Source: Dehalococcoidia bacterium (lineage in GTDB: Bacteria > Chloroflexota > Dehalococcoidia > UBA3495). Taken from it: a stretch of DNA of 23,332 nucleotides. A model generated the notes under the pieces. The model saw only the letters and a program-made list of their open reading frames with translations, did not search any database and was not told where the DNA came from. The translations under genes were made by a program, and so were the position numbers. The stretch lies in assembly GCA_002730485.1 (NCBI GenBank), contig PCAH01000190.1:1-23332 (forward strand), in the 5' to 3' direction. How positions within the stretch are numbered: the stretch's first letter is position 1; each line of letters begins with the position of its first letter. This document shows positions 6,432-13,390 of the stretch, one piece after another.

Positions 6432-7289
6432 TTGACATCGAAACGTGAAAAACCCACCGAGCCAGAAATAGACGACGATGCCGTAAAGCGCTATTTTGAA
6501 GGCACCGGCGGGTCTCAGGCTGCGGCCGCCATGAGCATGATGACCCATGAACACAATCTGCCGTCGGCCGCCGTTGACTACTGGTTGAGTAAAGAGATTG
6601 CCACTATTCAATCGTGGCTGGAGGCCGTTGGGTATTCGGGTCGGGTGCTGGATGTGGGCTGCGGCGCCGGGGCCTGGGTCGAGATATTTGCGAACCGATT
6701 CCAATCGGTGGTCGGTGTGGAACGCAGCGGGCCAATGGTGGCAGCGGCTCAGGAGCGAATCGCCCACCTACAAAACGCCCGCGTCTACCAGGGAGATGGA
6801 CGGGAAGACCTACCAGACGGGCCCTTCGACCTCATCTTCCTTGGTGGTCTGATGATGTATCTCAAGGACTCGGACGTTTTAGAGATGCTACACAGCTTGA
6901 AAGAGCGGCTGAGCGAGGCGGGGACCATCGTCCTTCGGGAGTCCACAGTCAGGAAGGGTATGTTCACTCCAACGGGTGAGTACCAGGTGATCTACCGCAG
7001 TATTTCTGCCTACGAGAAGCTATTCCTTGAAGCTGGAATAGCAGACGTGCAGGTGCGAGGTAATTCCGGTTACACCAGCATGGTGATCGCAGAGGAGATG
7101 GTTGACCTCCGCCGCAAGTTACTGCCGTTCTTGCCAAAACAATCCCTGAAACTTGGGGCGCTCACCTGGGCCGTCCTCCGAGGCACTTCTCCCATCAGCT
7201 TCCGGGCACTACCCTGGACGCTCTCCCTGCTGCGCATCCCCTGGCCCAAGCTGCAAAACCATTTCTTCAGACTTAGCTCTCGTACCTAG
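6432..7289 (+). CDS. Class I SAM-dependent methyltransferase
   Basis: I place the start at TTG 6432 because GGAGG (6419-6423) lies eight bases before it; a GTG at 6402 is in frame but has no ribosome site at the right distance. The product from 6432 is 285 residues. Motif I, GRVLDVGCGAGAWVEIFA, is the Rossmann glycine loop binding S-adenosylmethionine; VVGVERSGPMVAAA holds the acidic residue for the ribose; YQGDGREDLPDGPFDLIFLGGLMMYL holds motifs II and III. The C-terminal part after residue about 220 (RRKLLPFLPKQSLKL onward) is basic and hydrophobic and may touch the membrane. The methyl acceptor is unknown. Its stop is only eight bases from the stop of the converging phosphatidyltransferase gene, with no terminator between them. 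Confidence 0.85.
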   Translation: MTSKREKPTEPEIDDDAVKRYFEGTGGSQAAAAMSMMTHEHNLPSAAVDYWLSKEIATIQSWLEAVGYSGRVLDVGCGAGAWVEIFANRFQSVVGVERSGPMVAAAQERIAHLQNARVYQGDGREDLPDGPFDLIFLGGLMMYLKDSDVLEMLHSLKERLSEAGTIVLRESTVRKGMFTPTGEYQVIYRSISAYEKLFLEAGIADVQVRGNSGYTSMVIAEEMVDLRRKLLPFLPKQSLKLGALTWAVLRGTSPISFRALPWTLSLLRIPWPKLQNHFFRLSSRT

Positions 7290-7297
7290 GGAGTCGG

Positions 7298-7969
7298 CTA
7301 ATCCGTTGCCCAGATCACTGCGTAGCCCACGGTCGCCGCGACCACGTACGCCGTAAAGATGTAGTAAAAGACCTGGGGTGCCTTGGGTAGACGGAAGGGC
7401 GCCACGTGCAGAGCGGCCATGACCACGATTGCGACGTACAGGATCGACACGAACGCGCTGTGGTCTATGAAACTCTCCAGAAAGAAGACCAAAGAGACCA
7501 CGATCGGTGAGTTATCAATGGTCAGTCCGGCTATCTTGCCGCTGCTATCAACCCCGTAGACATTGAAATAAGAAAGGCGGAGCACACCCGCCATGATGAT
7601 TGCCAAAGCCCCAGGATAAGCCCAGCCGCTGAAATCGGTGACGCTCAACAATAGTATGGCTGGGCCCACTCCAGAGGTGACCAGATCAACCAGTGAGTCC
7701 ATGGCCGCGCCAATGGATCGGTGTGCCTCACTCCTACCGGCCAGATTACGGGCAACTACCCCGTCATACCAATCAAAGGCAACGGCCCAGAGCATGGCAA
7801 TGATCGCCGCCGGATAGTTCTGTTCCAGGGCAAAGAAGATCGCCAGCACCCCACCGCACAGGCCAGTCAGTGTTATCAGATTGGGCCAGTCAGCCACAAA
7901 ATAGAGGATTACGGGCAGGCCTGAGTTTTCAGACTCGGATCCATTCATATGTGGGTCAGGTTCGGCCAT
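7298..7969 (-). CDS. CDP-alcohol phosphatidyltransferase, PssA-like
   Basis: The motif DWYDGVVAR, then GAAMDSLVDLVTSGVGPA is the CDP-alcohol phosphotransferase signature (D-x2-D-G-x2-A-R ... G-x3-D-x3-D). The gap between the AR and G elements is 12 rather than the usual 8 residues. The SGVGPA continuation resembles the SFGVAP of phosphatidylserine synthases, so transfer of phosphatidyl to serine is the best guess, with other polar head groups possible. The protein has about six hydrophobic segments. The frame is open to 8095, but that would overlap the leader of the divergent aldolase gene; the conserved part begins at ADWPNLITLTGL, so I choose ATG 7969 (223 residues), with ATG 7948 an alternative. 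Neither has a good Shine-Dalgarno. Confidence 0.82.
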   Translation of the reverse strand: MAEPDPHMNGSESENSGLPVILYFVADWPNLITLTGLCGGVLAIFFALEQNYPAAIIAMLWAVAFDWYDGVVARNLAGRSEAHRSIGAAMDSLVDLVTSGVGPAILLLSVTDFSGWAYPGALAIIMAGVLRLSYFNVYGVDSSGKIAGLTIDNSPIVVSLVFFLESFIDHSAFVSILYVAIVVMAALHVAPFRLPKAPQVFYYIFTAYVVAATVGYAVIWATD

Positions 7970-8071
7970 GTTCTGCGAGGTCCCACTCCTGATACCGTTT
8001 TTGCCCCGACAGCCTGGCAATACACCGCTCATCAAGCGTGCTGCATCGGGCAATTTCATCGTGGCGCGTAG

Positions 8072-8077
8072 TATACT
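8072..8077 (+). promoter_or_regulatory. Candidate -10 box for the aldolase gene
   Basis: TATACT lies 38 bases before the ATG at 8116. The same hexamer lies 38 bases before the NHL gene start at 9120. No clear -35 hexamer is present. The octamer AGTATACT is self-complementary, so it could also serve the divergent gene. Confidence 0.35.
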
Positions 8078-8115
8078 CAGTTCAAAATCAGGCACGAATA
8101 TTTTGGAGAGATCAG

Positions 8116-8898
8116 ATGCGGGAAAATACCCTGAAGCAGAAATTAAACGACGGCAAAGCAGTCTTTGGCACCATGCTCACATTCCCATCGGCCACGATAG
8201 TTGAGATGCTGGGCAGCCTGGGCTACGACTGGATCTTGCTGGATAACGAGCACGGAGACGTCACGGTAACCAACGTTGAGGATATGATCCGGGCCGCTGA
8301 GCTAACTGGCATGGCACCCCTGGTGCGGCCAATCGGCAACGAACTGGAGTTCATATGCCCCTTCCTTGACCGCGGCGCGTGGGGAGTGCAGGTTCCCCAC
8401 GTGAACACCGCCGAGGAAGCGCAAAACGCCGTTGAGGCCTGCAAATACTATCCCGAAGGCCAGCGCGGCATATTCAGTCGCAGCCGTCCCGCCGGATTCG
8501 GGTTCTCCGGCTCCACCGCCGACTACGCCGTGGAAGCCAACAAAAACACCCTGGTCTGCCTGATGCTGGAAGACGTGGAAGCCATCGACAACTTAGAGGA
8601 GATGGTCGAGGTCGACGGCGTAGACGTCTATTTCATCGGTTCTGGAGACCTTTCCCAGTCCATGGGCTACGTCGGCCAGCAGGCCCACCCTGAAGTCCAG
8701 GCGGTCATGGAGCGGGGAGTCAAGATCATCCGTGATGCGGGCAAGTTTGCCGGCTGCAGCTGCCCCGAGAACCTTGTTCCAAAGTTCCTGGACCTGGGCG
8801 TGCAATACTTCCACGGCACCGTTCAGACACTGCTCCAAACGTCCACAAATGAATACCTGAAATTCATGCGTGAAGAGGCCGCCAAGGCCGGTCTATAG
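8116..8898 (+). CDS. HpcH/HpaI family aldolase
   Basis: The 260-residue product is a class II pyruvate-type aldolase. The catalytic His46 lies in LLDNEHGDVT and Arg69 in APLVRP. The metal ligands are Glu150 in CLMLEDVEAI and Asp176 in FIGSGDLSQSMG, the same spacing as in HpaI. VQVPHVNTAEEAQNAVEACKYYPEGQRG is the classic family segment. Such enzymes cleave or make 4-hydroxy-2-oxo acids from pyruvate and an aldehyde during aromatic or sugar-acid catabolism; related citrate-lyase-type functions are less likely. I choose ATG 8116 because GGAGAG sits about five bases upstream; the longer frame from 8038 runs through the presumed promoter. The specific substrate is not predictable, and no pathway neighbours are present. 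Confidence 0.9.
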   Translation: MRENTLKQKLNDGKAVFGTMLTFPSATIVEMLGSLGYDWILLDNEHGDVTVTNVEDMIRAAELTGMAPLVRPIGNELEFICPFLDRGAWGVQVPHVNTAEEAQNAVEACKYYPEGQRGIFSRSRPAGFGFSGSTADYAVEANKNTLVCLMLEDVEAIDNLEEMVEVDGVDVYFIGSGDLSQSMGYVGQQAHPEVQAVMERGVKIIRDAGKFAGCSCPENLVPKFLDLGVQYFHGTVQTLLQTSTNEYLKFMREEAAKAGL

Positions 8899-9075
8899 CC
8901 AGAGAATAGCAAAGAACCAACACTCTGGTTGTGGTGGACGGCCTCAGCCTGGTCTGCGTCACCGACGAACGGGTGAGTAGGGTGCGGAATTTCGTTGGTA
9001 CTGGAAATAAATCAAGCACCTGGGCACTCCTGGAAACGGAGAAGACGAACTTAGCGTACGCCCCTTTGATTGCGG

Positions 9076-9081
9076 TATACT
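9076..9081 (+). promoter_or_regulatory. Candidate -10 box for the NHL-repeat gene
   Basis: TATACT, followed by C as at 8072 and 6344, lies 38 bases before the ATG at 9120. The best -35 candidate is poor (TTAGCG, 19-base spacing). Confidence 0.33.
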
Positions 9082-9119
9082 CAACGCCTTAAACATTCAA
9101 ATGCGTAAAAGGTAGATTC

Positions 9120-10199
9120 ATGGCTAGCGTATTTCTTGGCATCAACGACCGCACTTACACCTACGAGTCCACCGCAGCTCGCGCCGAACATATGGGCGCG
9201 GGAGTTCGATACCCCATAGACTTCGCCATGACTGAGGACGAGATTGCTTACATCGTGAACCGTGGTCGGGAAGACCGGCCCGACGGCACGCGATTGACGG
9301 TCTTTAGCCTCACTGAAGAGGGCGAGGAATACATCTCCACCTTTGGTTCCTACGGCGAAGAGCCCGGGCAGTTCATCTGGCCGGTGGGAATCGCTCTGGA
9401 CAAGGACACCAACGTCTACGTCACCGACGAATGGCTCCACCGGATCACCAAGTACGACCGGGACGGCGAGTATATCTCCCACTGGGGCACCCACGGCTCC
9501 GGTGATGGGGAACTGAACCGTCCTGCGGGTATATCAATCGGCAAAGACCAGACGATGTACATCGTGGACAGCCGCAACAACCGCATTCAGAAGTTCACGT
9601 TGGATGGCAAATTCCTAGGTAAGTTTGGCTCGGCAGGATCAGCCGACGGCGAACTCAACATGCCCTGGGGCATATGCTTGGACGCCGAGGACAATGTCTT
9701 CGTGGCCGACTGGCGCAACGATCGGGTCCAGTCATTCACCTCCGATGGCAAATGGCTGGCTACTTTTGGATCTCCTGGCGCTGCTGGGACACCTGGCACC
9801 GGCGGAGACACCACCAATGCTGTGATCAAGGGCGGGATAACCCACTCCGACGCGCAGGTTGGCCAGTTCAACCGCCCCACGGGTGTCTGCGTTGACCAGG
9901 GTGGCGACATCTACATCGCCGACTGGCTAAACAACCGGGTGCAGGTGCTCACTCCGGAGGGCCGGTTCATCACCGAGTTCACCGGCGACGGCCATCTCTC
10001 AAATATGGGTGTCGCCAAACTGAAGTCCAACCCGGACATGATCCGGCAGAGGAACGGCATCCGGAATTTCACTCCGGAGAGAGTCCTCTGGGCTCCCTGC
10101 GCCGTCAAGATGGGTCAGAACAACCGGGTGATCATCGCCGACACCACCCGCCACCGATTCCAGATATATCGCAAGAACATCGAGCCCATATTGGTCTAA
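9120..10199 (+). CDS. NHL-repeat beta-propeller protein
   Basis: The 359-residue product is built from about six NHL repeats. Four are very clear, each of the form GQF/GELxxPxGIxxDxxxxxYVxDxxNxRIQxF: at about residues 84-118 (WPVGIALDKDTNVYVTDEW), 131-165 (PAGISIGKDQTMYIVDSRNN), 178-212 (PWGICLDAEDNVFVADWRND) and 246-280 (PTGVCVDQGGDIYIADWLNN). The last blade is APCAVKMGQNNRVIIADTTRHRFQIY. There is no signal peptide, so it is probably cytoplasmic. NHL propellers are scaffolds for protein or RNA contacts or, in a few enzymes, lyase folds; no catalytic signature is visible. AAAGGTA precedes the ATG by six to eight bases. The insert after blade four (about residues 220-245, Gly/Thr-rich) is longer than usual. 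Function unknown. Confidence 0.85.
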   Translation: MASVFLGINDRTYTYESTAARAEHMGAGVRYPIDFAMTEDEIAYIVNRGREDRPDGTRLTVFSLTEEGEEYISTFGSYGEEPGQFIWPVGIALDKDTNVYVTDEWLHRITKYDRDGEYISHWGTHGSGDGELNRPAGISIGKDQTMYIVDSRNNRIQKFTLDGKFLGKFGSAGSADGELNMPWGICLDAEDNVFVADWRNDRVQSFTSDGKWLATFGSPGAAGTPGTGGDTTNAVIKGGITHSDAQVGQFNRPTGVCVDQGGDIYIADWLNNRVQVLTPEGRFITEFTGDGHLSNMGVAKLKSNPDMIRQRNGIRNFTPERVLWAPCAVKMGQNNRVIIADTTRHRFQIYRKNIEPILV

Positions 10200-10210
10200 C
10201 CAGAATCCGG

Positions 10211-10230
10211 CCAGACGAAGTAACGTCTGG
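10211..10230 (+). other. Perfect 7-bp inverted repeat in the NHL gene 3' region
   Basis: CCAGACG and CGTCTGG flank the loop AAGTAA, 11 bases after the stop codon and just before the terminator. As after the sulfite oxidase gene, a T-less hairpin precedes the true terminator. Confidence 0.4.
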
Positions 10231-10242
10231 AACAAGGCAAAC

Positions 10243-10274
10243 AAAAAAGGCTGCGTCTAACTCGCGGCCTTTTT
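10243..10274. terminator. Bidirectional intrinsic terminator
   Basis: AAAAGGCTGCG pairs with CGCGGCCTTTT through an 11-bp stem with one G-U wobble and the loop TCTAACT. The A-tract on one side and T-tract on the other suit the two converging genes, NHL (rightward) and hemerythrin-like (leftward). Confidence 0.85.
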
Positions 10275-10309
10275 GTATCTATGAGGCATGTAGGTGGCTA
10301 AATTGCGGT

Positions 10310-11041
10310 TTATGCGGGTTGGGCCACCGCACCTTGGAATCGAACTTCCAAATCTTCAAGCAACGCCTGGTCTGTCTCATCCAATTCGGAGTGGACCCAA
10401 TCGATGATCCAGCGGGGATCCTCGGCTGAGTCATCGATCAGAAGTCGGCGCACCATGTATAGCTGTCCGGCTTCGTCGATCTCGTCACGTACCAGGGAGC
10501 AGACAAAGGCCTCTTCGTTCTCAAAGTGGTCCAGTTCTAGGATGCGAACACCCATCACACGGCTGTGGATGTGTCGTATGGTGCGGGCGGTTACCTTCTT
10601 GTCACCAAGTACCTGGTGGAGAGCGGCCTCCACCTCATGGAACCGGTTTTCAAGTTCTTTGTGTTGCTCATCTTCCAGGGTGAAGGCGGCGTCACGGACG
10701 CTCTCAGCTAGACCGGCACCCGGGCCCTTGGCAATGAACTCAGCCAATTCGCCGGCTTTACCAGCGAGGTCAGCATGCTCTGTTTCATTGTCTTTGACCG
10801 GGTCTCTGACCGGTTGACCGTCCTTTAGAGGACCGGTCAACACCTCGTCCTCAACAGTGGCGTGGTACAGAATCTGCTTGACCCAAAATCCAAACGCTTG
10901 GTTCAGCTCCTCGATGTCTTCCAGGGTCGTTGCCTTGGAGGCCATTTCTTCGGTCCGGTCAGATACCGCACGAAAAGCCTTGTGCATCAGGGGCATGACA
11001 TCAATGGGGTCTTCCAGTCTATTTATGTTCTCTGTAGCCAT
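10310..11041 (-). CDS. Hemerythrin-like (HHE) domain protein, paralogue 1
   Basis: A 243-residue, mostly helical, acidic protein. Candidate di-iron ligands fit the HHE pattern: His20 in LMHKAFR, His60 with Glu64 in YHATVEDE, His89 in NETEHADL, His157 in IRHIHS, and His172 with Glu176 in DHFENEEAF. Such proteins bind O2 or NO or store iron, and are often part of nitrosative or redox stress responses. After the four-helix bundle there is a C-terminal extension, RRLLIDDSAEDPRWIIDWVHSEL, shared with the neighbouring gene, so the two arose by tandem duplication. An AAGGTG lies about six bases before the ATG, which is 42 bases after the stop of paralogue 2; they almost certainly share the promoter at 11949-11977. 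Confidence 0.78.
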   Translation of the reverse strand: MATENINRLEDPIDVMPLMHKAFRAVSDRTEEMASKATTLEDIEELNQAFGFWVKQILYHATVEDEVLTGPLKDGQPVRDPVKDNETEHADLAGKAGELAEFIAKGPGAGLAESVRDAAFTLEDEQHKELENRFHEVEAALHQVLGDKKVTARTIRHIHSRVMGVRILELDHFENEEAFVCSLVRDEIDEAGQLYMVRRLLIDDSAEDPRWIIDWVHSELDETDQALLEDLEVRFQGAVAQPA

Positions 11042-11083
11042 TTCATCACCTTTATCGTTTCTTGGTGAACGTTTTGGACTTGG

Positions 11084-11728
11084 TTAAGCCACCGGTTGAG
11101 CTTGGTTGATACGAGACTCCAACTCAAGCAGCAGGTTGTTCTCATTGGGGGTAAGGTCTTGGGAAATCCAATCAAGCACCCAGCGTTTGTCGTCAGCCTC
11201 GCGGTCGATCAACAGTCCACCGACCACATTGACCTGGCTGTCAGTGGAGAGGTTTTCTCTGATTAGAGGAATGACCATTGCTTCTTCGATTTCCAGGTGA
11301 TCCTCCTGGGCGGCACGGAGGGTAATGACCTGGCCATATAGATGCTGCTTGGTGCGGGAGATGATGCTGGTGGCGCCGATGTCATCTTCCAGAATGCTCA
11401 TGACTTCCATCACGCGGTCAAGAAGCCTGGCGTACTCGGCATCCTCTTTTTCAAGGACAGCCCATTTGACTCGTTCAATGGGGTCATGGGAGGCGGCGTG
11501 GCGGGATTCCTCCACCGACTTGGACATCTCTGTACCAACCTCTTTTTCGGCGTGGTACATGATGGCAGTGGCCCAGGCGGTAAACGCCAGCTTAAATGGC
11601 TGCAAACTACATCCGTCTTCGAGGCAGCGGGCAAGCTCGACCGTGCGGTCAGCTTCGCCTCGAAGGGCTTTGTGAATCAAGTACATCGCGTCGATGGGCT
11701 GCTCGAGGGTGGTGATTTCCACAGTCAT
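11084..11728 (-). CDS. Hemerythrin-like (HHE) domain protein, paralogue 2
   Basis: This 214-residue product is a paralogue of the gene downstream: the N-termini align (EQPIDAMYLIHKALR with EDPIDVMPLMHKAFR) and so do the C-termini (GGLLIDREADDKRWVLDWIS with RRLLIDDSAEDPRWIIDWVH). Candidate ligands His19, His59/Glu63 (YHAEKEVG), His129 and His144/Glu148 (EDHLEIEEAM) are kept, but the position matching His89 of paralogue 1 is Tyr99 (KEDAEYARL). It also lacks part of the helix linker present in paralogue 1. It is the first gene of the pair, with GAGAGGAA before the ATG and a leader of about 210 bases from a strong promoter. The two may form a heteromer or divide sensing and storage roles; that is inference. 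Confidence 0.74.
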   Translation of the reverse strand: MTVEITTLEQPIDAMYLIHKALRGEADRTVELARCLEDGCSLQPFKLAFTAWATAIMYHAEKEVGTEMSKSVEESRHAASHDPIERVKWAVLEKEDAEYARLLDRVMEVMSILEDDIGATSIISRTKQHLYGQVITLRAAQEDHLEIEEAMVIPLIRENLSTDSQVNVVGGLLIDREADDKRWVLDWISQDLTPNENNLLLELESRINQAQPVA

Positions 11729-11948
11729 GCAATTCCTCTCAATGTATTCGCTTCTCTGGATCTCGCTGAGAATTTAGCGGGACTAAATTTCTGAGCTTAA
11801 GCTTGGATGTCGGCGGTAAGTTTCTGTTCTTGTGAACCTAGTTGGCAGTATATTGATGTTCCGTCTGGTAACCAGTAATCAATTTCCTTTCATAGTGATA
11901 GGCGATATTGATGGGTCATATCTTTCTACGGTACGCCAATTGGATTCA

Positions 11949-11977
11949 ATGATAGACAAGTTTATTACATTTGTCAA
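11949..11977 (-). promoter_or_regulatory. Strong sigma-70 promoter with overlapping operator
   Basis: On the minus strand a perfect -35 TTGACA (11972-11977) and TATCAT (11949-11954, five of six) are exactly 17 bases apart. Upstream of the -35 (11978-12010) is an almost pure A/T tract like an UP element. The inverted repeat GACAA-N11-TTGTC overlaps the -35 and most of the spacer, so a dimeric repressor bound there would block polymerase. Predicted start near 11942, leader about 210 bases. Confidence 0.75.
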
Positions 11978-12072
11978 TACTTATCTATTTATATTATTAT
12001 TATTCGATTTGCCAATAATACCCCGAGTTCCATGCAGGGATAGTGCGATTTGGTCTTATGATCCGAGAAACA

Positions 12073-12106
12073 ATGGTCGCTTTCGTTCATATGATGGTCG
12101 CTATCG
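12073..12106. repeat. 13-base direct repeat with 21-base period
   Basis: ATGGTCGCTTTCG at 12073-12085 and ATGGTCGCTATCG at 12094-12106 differ by one base and start 21 bases apart, two helical turns. They lie about 100 bases upstream of the hemerythrin operon -35, on the same face of the helix, like tandem activator sites. Confidence 0.5.
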
Positions 12107-12111
12107 GCAAT

Positions 12112-12143
12112 AAAAAAGGGGAGGGCTTTCGCCCTCCCCTTTT
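12112..12143 (-). terminator. Strong intrinsic terminator after aroF
   Basis: AAAAGGGGAGGGC and GCCCTCCCCTTTT form a 13-bp perfect stem with loop TTTC. On the minus strand the stem runs into a TTTTTT tract, 24 bases after the aroF stop codon. Confidence 0.93.
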
Positions 12144-12166
12144 GCGTTCCTACGTTTCGCCGGTGC

Positions 12167-13189
12167 TTAGCCTGTGGTTACCGGCTGTTTCCTCACCGAG
12201 GCAATCGCTTTGACCTGTTCCATCAACATGTTGAAGTTCTCAAATGTAAGTGACTGCGGTCCGTCACACAAGGCGACGTCCGGGTTCGGGTGGACCTCGA
12301 TGATCAGTCCGTGAGCTCCGGCGGCGATTGAAGCCAGGGCTACCGGAGTAACCAGGTACCATTTACCGGTGCTATGGCTTGGGTCACAGACTATGGGTAG
12401 ATGGCTGAGCCGTTTGATCACCGGCACTGCGGCCACGTCCAGCGTGAACCGGGTGAAGGTCTCAAAGCCTCTGATTCCCCGCTCGCAGAGAATGACCTCT
12501 TGGTTTCCCCCAGCCATCACGTATTCCGCTGCTAGCAGCCATTCTTCGTACGAAGCGGCCAGTCCGCGCTTGACCATGACGGGTTTGCCAAGTTTGCCAA
12601 CCTCATCCAAGAGGTTGTAGTTCTGCATGTTCCGCGCGCCGATCTGCAGGATATCTGCGTACTTGGCCACGGTGTCTACATCTTCCACCGCCATGACTTC
12701 GGTGATGATTGGAAGCCCTGTTTCCTGCTTGGCCATTTGGAGGAGCTTCAGTCCGTCTTCCCCCATGCCCCGGAAGCTATATGGCGAGGTCCTGGGCTTG
12801 AAAGCCCCGCCCCGCATCACGGTGGCGCCAGCGGCCTTTACGGCTTTGGCCGTGGAGATCATCTGCTCTTCGTCTTCAACTGAGCAGGGTCCGGCCATGA
12901 TCACCGGGTTTGCCCCACCGATCACGGCGTCGCCCACCTTGATGATGGTGTCGTCGGGATGGAATTCCTTGCTGGCAAGTTTATAGGGTTTGGAAATCAT
13001 GACGACTTCGGAAACCCCGTTCATCAGTTCCAATTGGTCTTTGAAGTCTGGGGGTATGGACCCCATCACTCCAACTACTGTGCGTTCAACTCCCAAGTTG
13101 ATCTGGGCTGTCAATTGATTGGATTCAATCCGTTCGCGGATGGCTTCCAAATCATCCTTGGAAGCGTCCCGTGCCATTACGACGATCAT
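12167..13189 (-). CDS. aroF: 3-deoxy-7-phosphoheptulonate (DAHP) synthase with N-terminal regulatory domain
   Basis: This catalyses the first step of the shikimate pathway, condensing phosphoenolpyruvate and erythrose 4-phosphate. The catalytic barrel carries MAGPCSVE (metal-ligand Cys), [16 protein letters not shown] (substrate phosphate binding), CDPSHSTG (metal His), LIIEVHPNP (metal Glu) and ALCDG (metal Asp). The first 70 residues ([17 protein letters not shown] to VSEVVMI) form the ferredoxin/ACT-like domain of the Thermotoga-type enzyme, through which Tyr or Phe inhibits activity. The frame extends to a GTG at 13201, but AAAGGTGAG lies seven bases before ATG 13189, so I use the latter (340 residues). 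It is last in the trpA-aroH-aroF order and is followed by a strong terminator. Feedback control is inferred from the domain. Confidence 0.95.
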   Translation of the reverse strand: MIVVMARDASKDDLEAIRERIESNQLTAQINLGVERTVVGVMGSIPPDFKDQLELMNGVSEVVMISKPYKLASKEFHPDDTIIKVGDAVIGGANPVIMAGPCSVEDEEQMISTAKAVKAAGATVMRGGAFKPRTSPYSFRGMGEDGLKLLQMAKQETGLPIITEVMAVEDVDTVAKYADILQIGARNMQNYNLLDEVGKLGKPVMVKRGLAASYEEWLLAAEYVMAGGNQEVILCERGIRGFETFTRFTLDVAAVPVIKRLSHLPIVCDPSHSTGKWYLVTPVALASIAAGAHGLIIEVHPNPDVALCDGPQSLTFENFNMLMEQVKAIASVRKQPVTTG

Positions 13190-13390
13190 TTCAGAACTCA
13201 CCTTTGGTCCGTGGATTTATTCGTATCCCGTACGTCTGTCTATCTGCTGTTAGGAGGAACTGGGACAGACCCTGAACGAAATACCCCACCACTACAGGAG
13301 GCCGTTGTCGTCAAAACGACAGGGCTCCTTCACAATCATCCCAGGAGCATAATCAAGGGAGGATTAACAACGACAGAAGAGCGCGCAAAC
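13190..13390 (-). promoter_or_regulatory. 200-base aroH-aroF intercistronic leader with composite hairpin
   Basis: The gap between aroH and aroF is long for genes in one operon. On the minus strand AGGAG (13325-13329) and CTCCT (13296-13300) enclose a nested TGTCGT-TTTG-ACGACA hairpin. No T-tract follows it. A GCGCGC inverted repeat (about 13381-13400) straddles the aroH stop codon. I looked for a T-box or a Trp-rich leader peptide and saw neither. It may hold a separate aroF promoter or an attenuator. Confidence 0.35.

Larger units (their letters stand above)
11729..12111. other. AT-rich regulatory region and leader of the hemerythrin-like operon
   Basis: This stretch of about 380 bases is clearly more AT-rich than its surroundings. 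It holds the promoter and its AT-rich upstream tract, a hairpin in the untranslated leader at 11766-11795 (AATTTAG/CTAAATT core plus interrupted CTGAG arms, loop of five), and a 13-base direct repeat. A 93-codon rightward frame at 11832-12113 starts with GTG without a ribosome site and runs across the promoter, so I do not count it as a gene. Confidence 0.55.

Noticed and set aside
11832..12113. 93-codon rightward frame in the AT-rich region
   Set aside because: It begins with GTG without a ribosome site, runs through the minus-strand promoter and direct repeats, and its composition follows the AT-rich non-coding DNA.
13190..13390. T-box or Trp leader peptide before aroF
   Set aside because: No AGGGTGGNACCGCG-like core and no short Trp-rich ORF is present.
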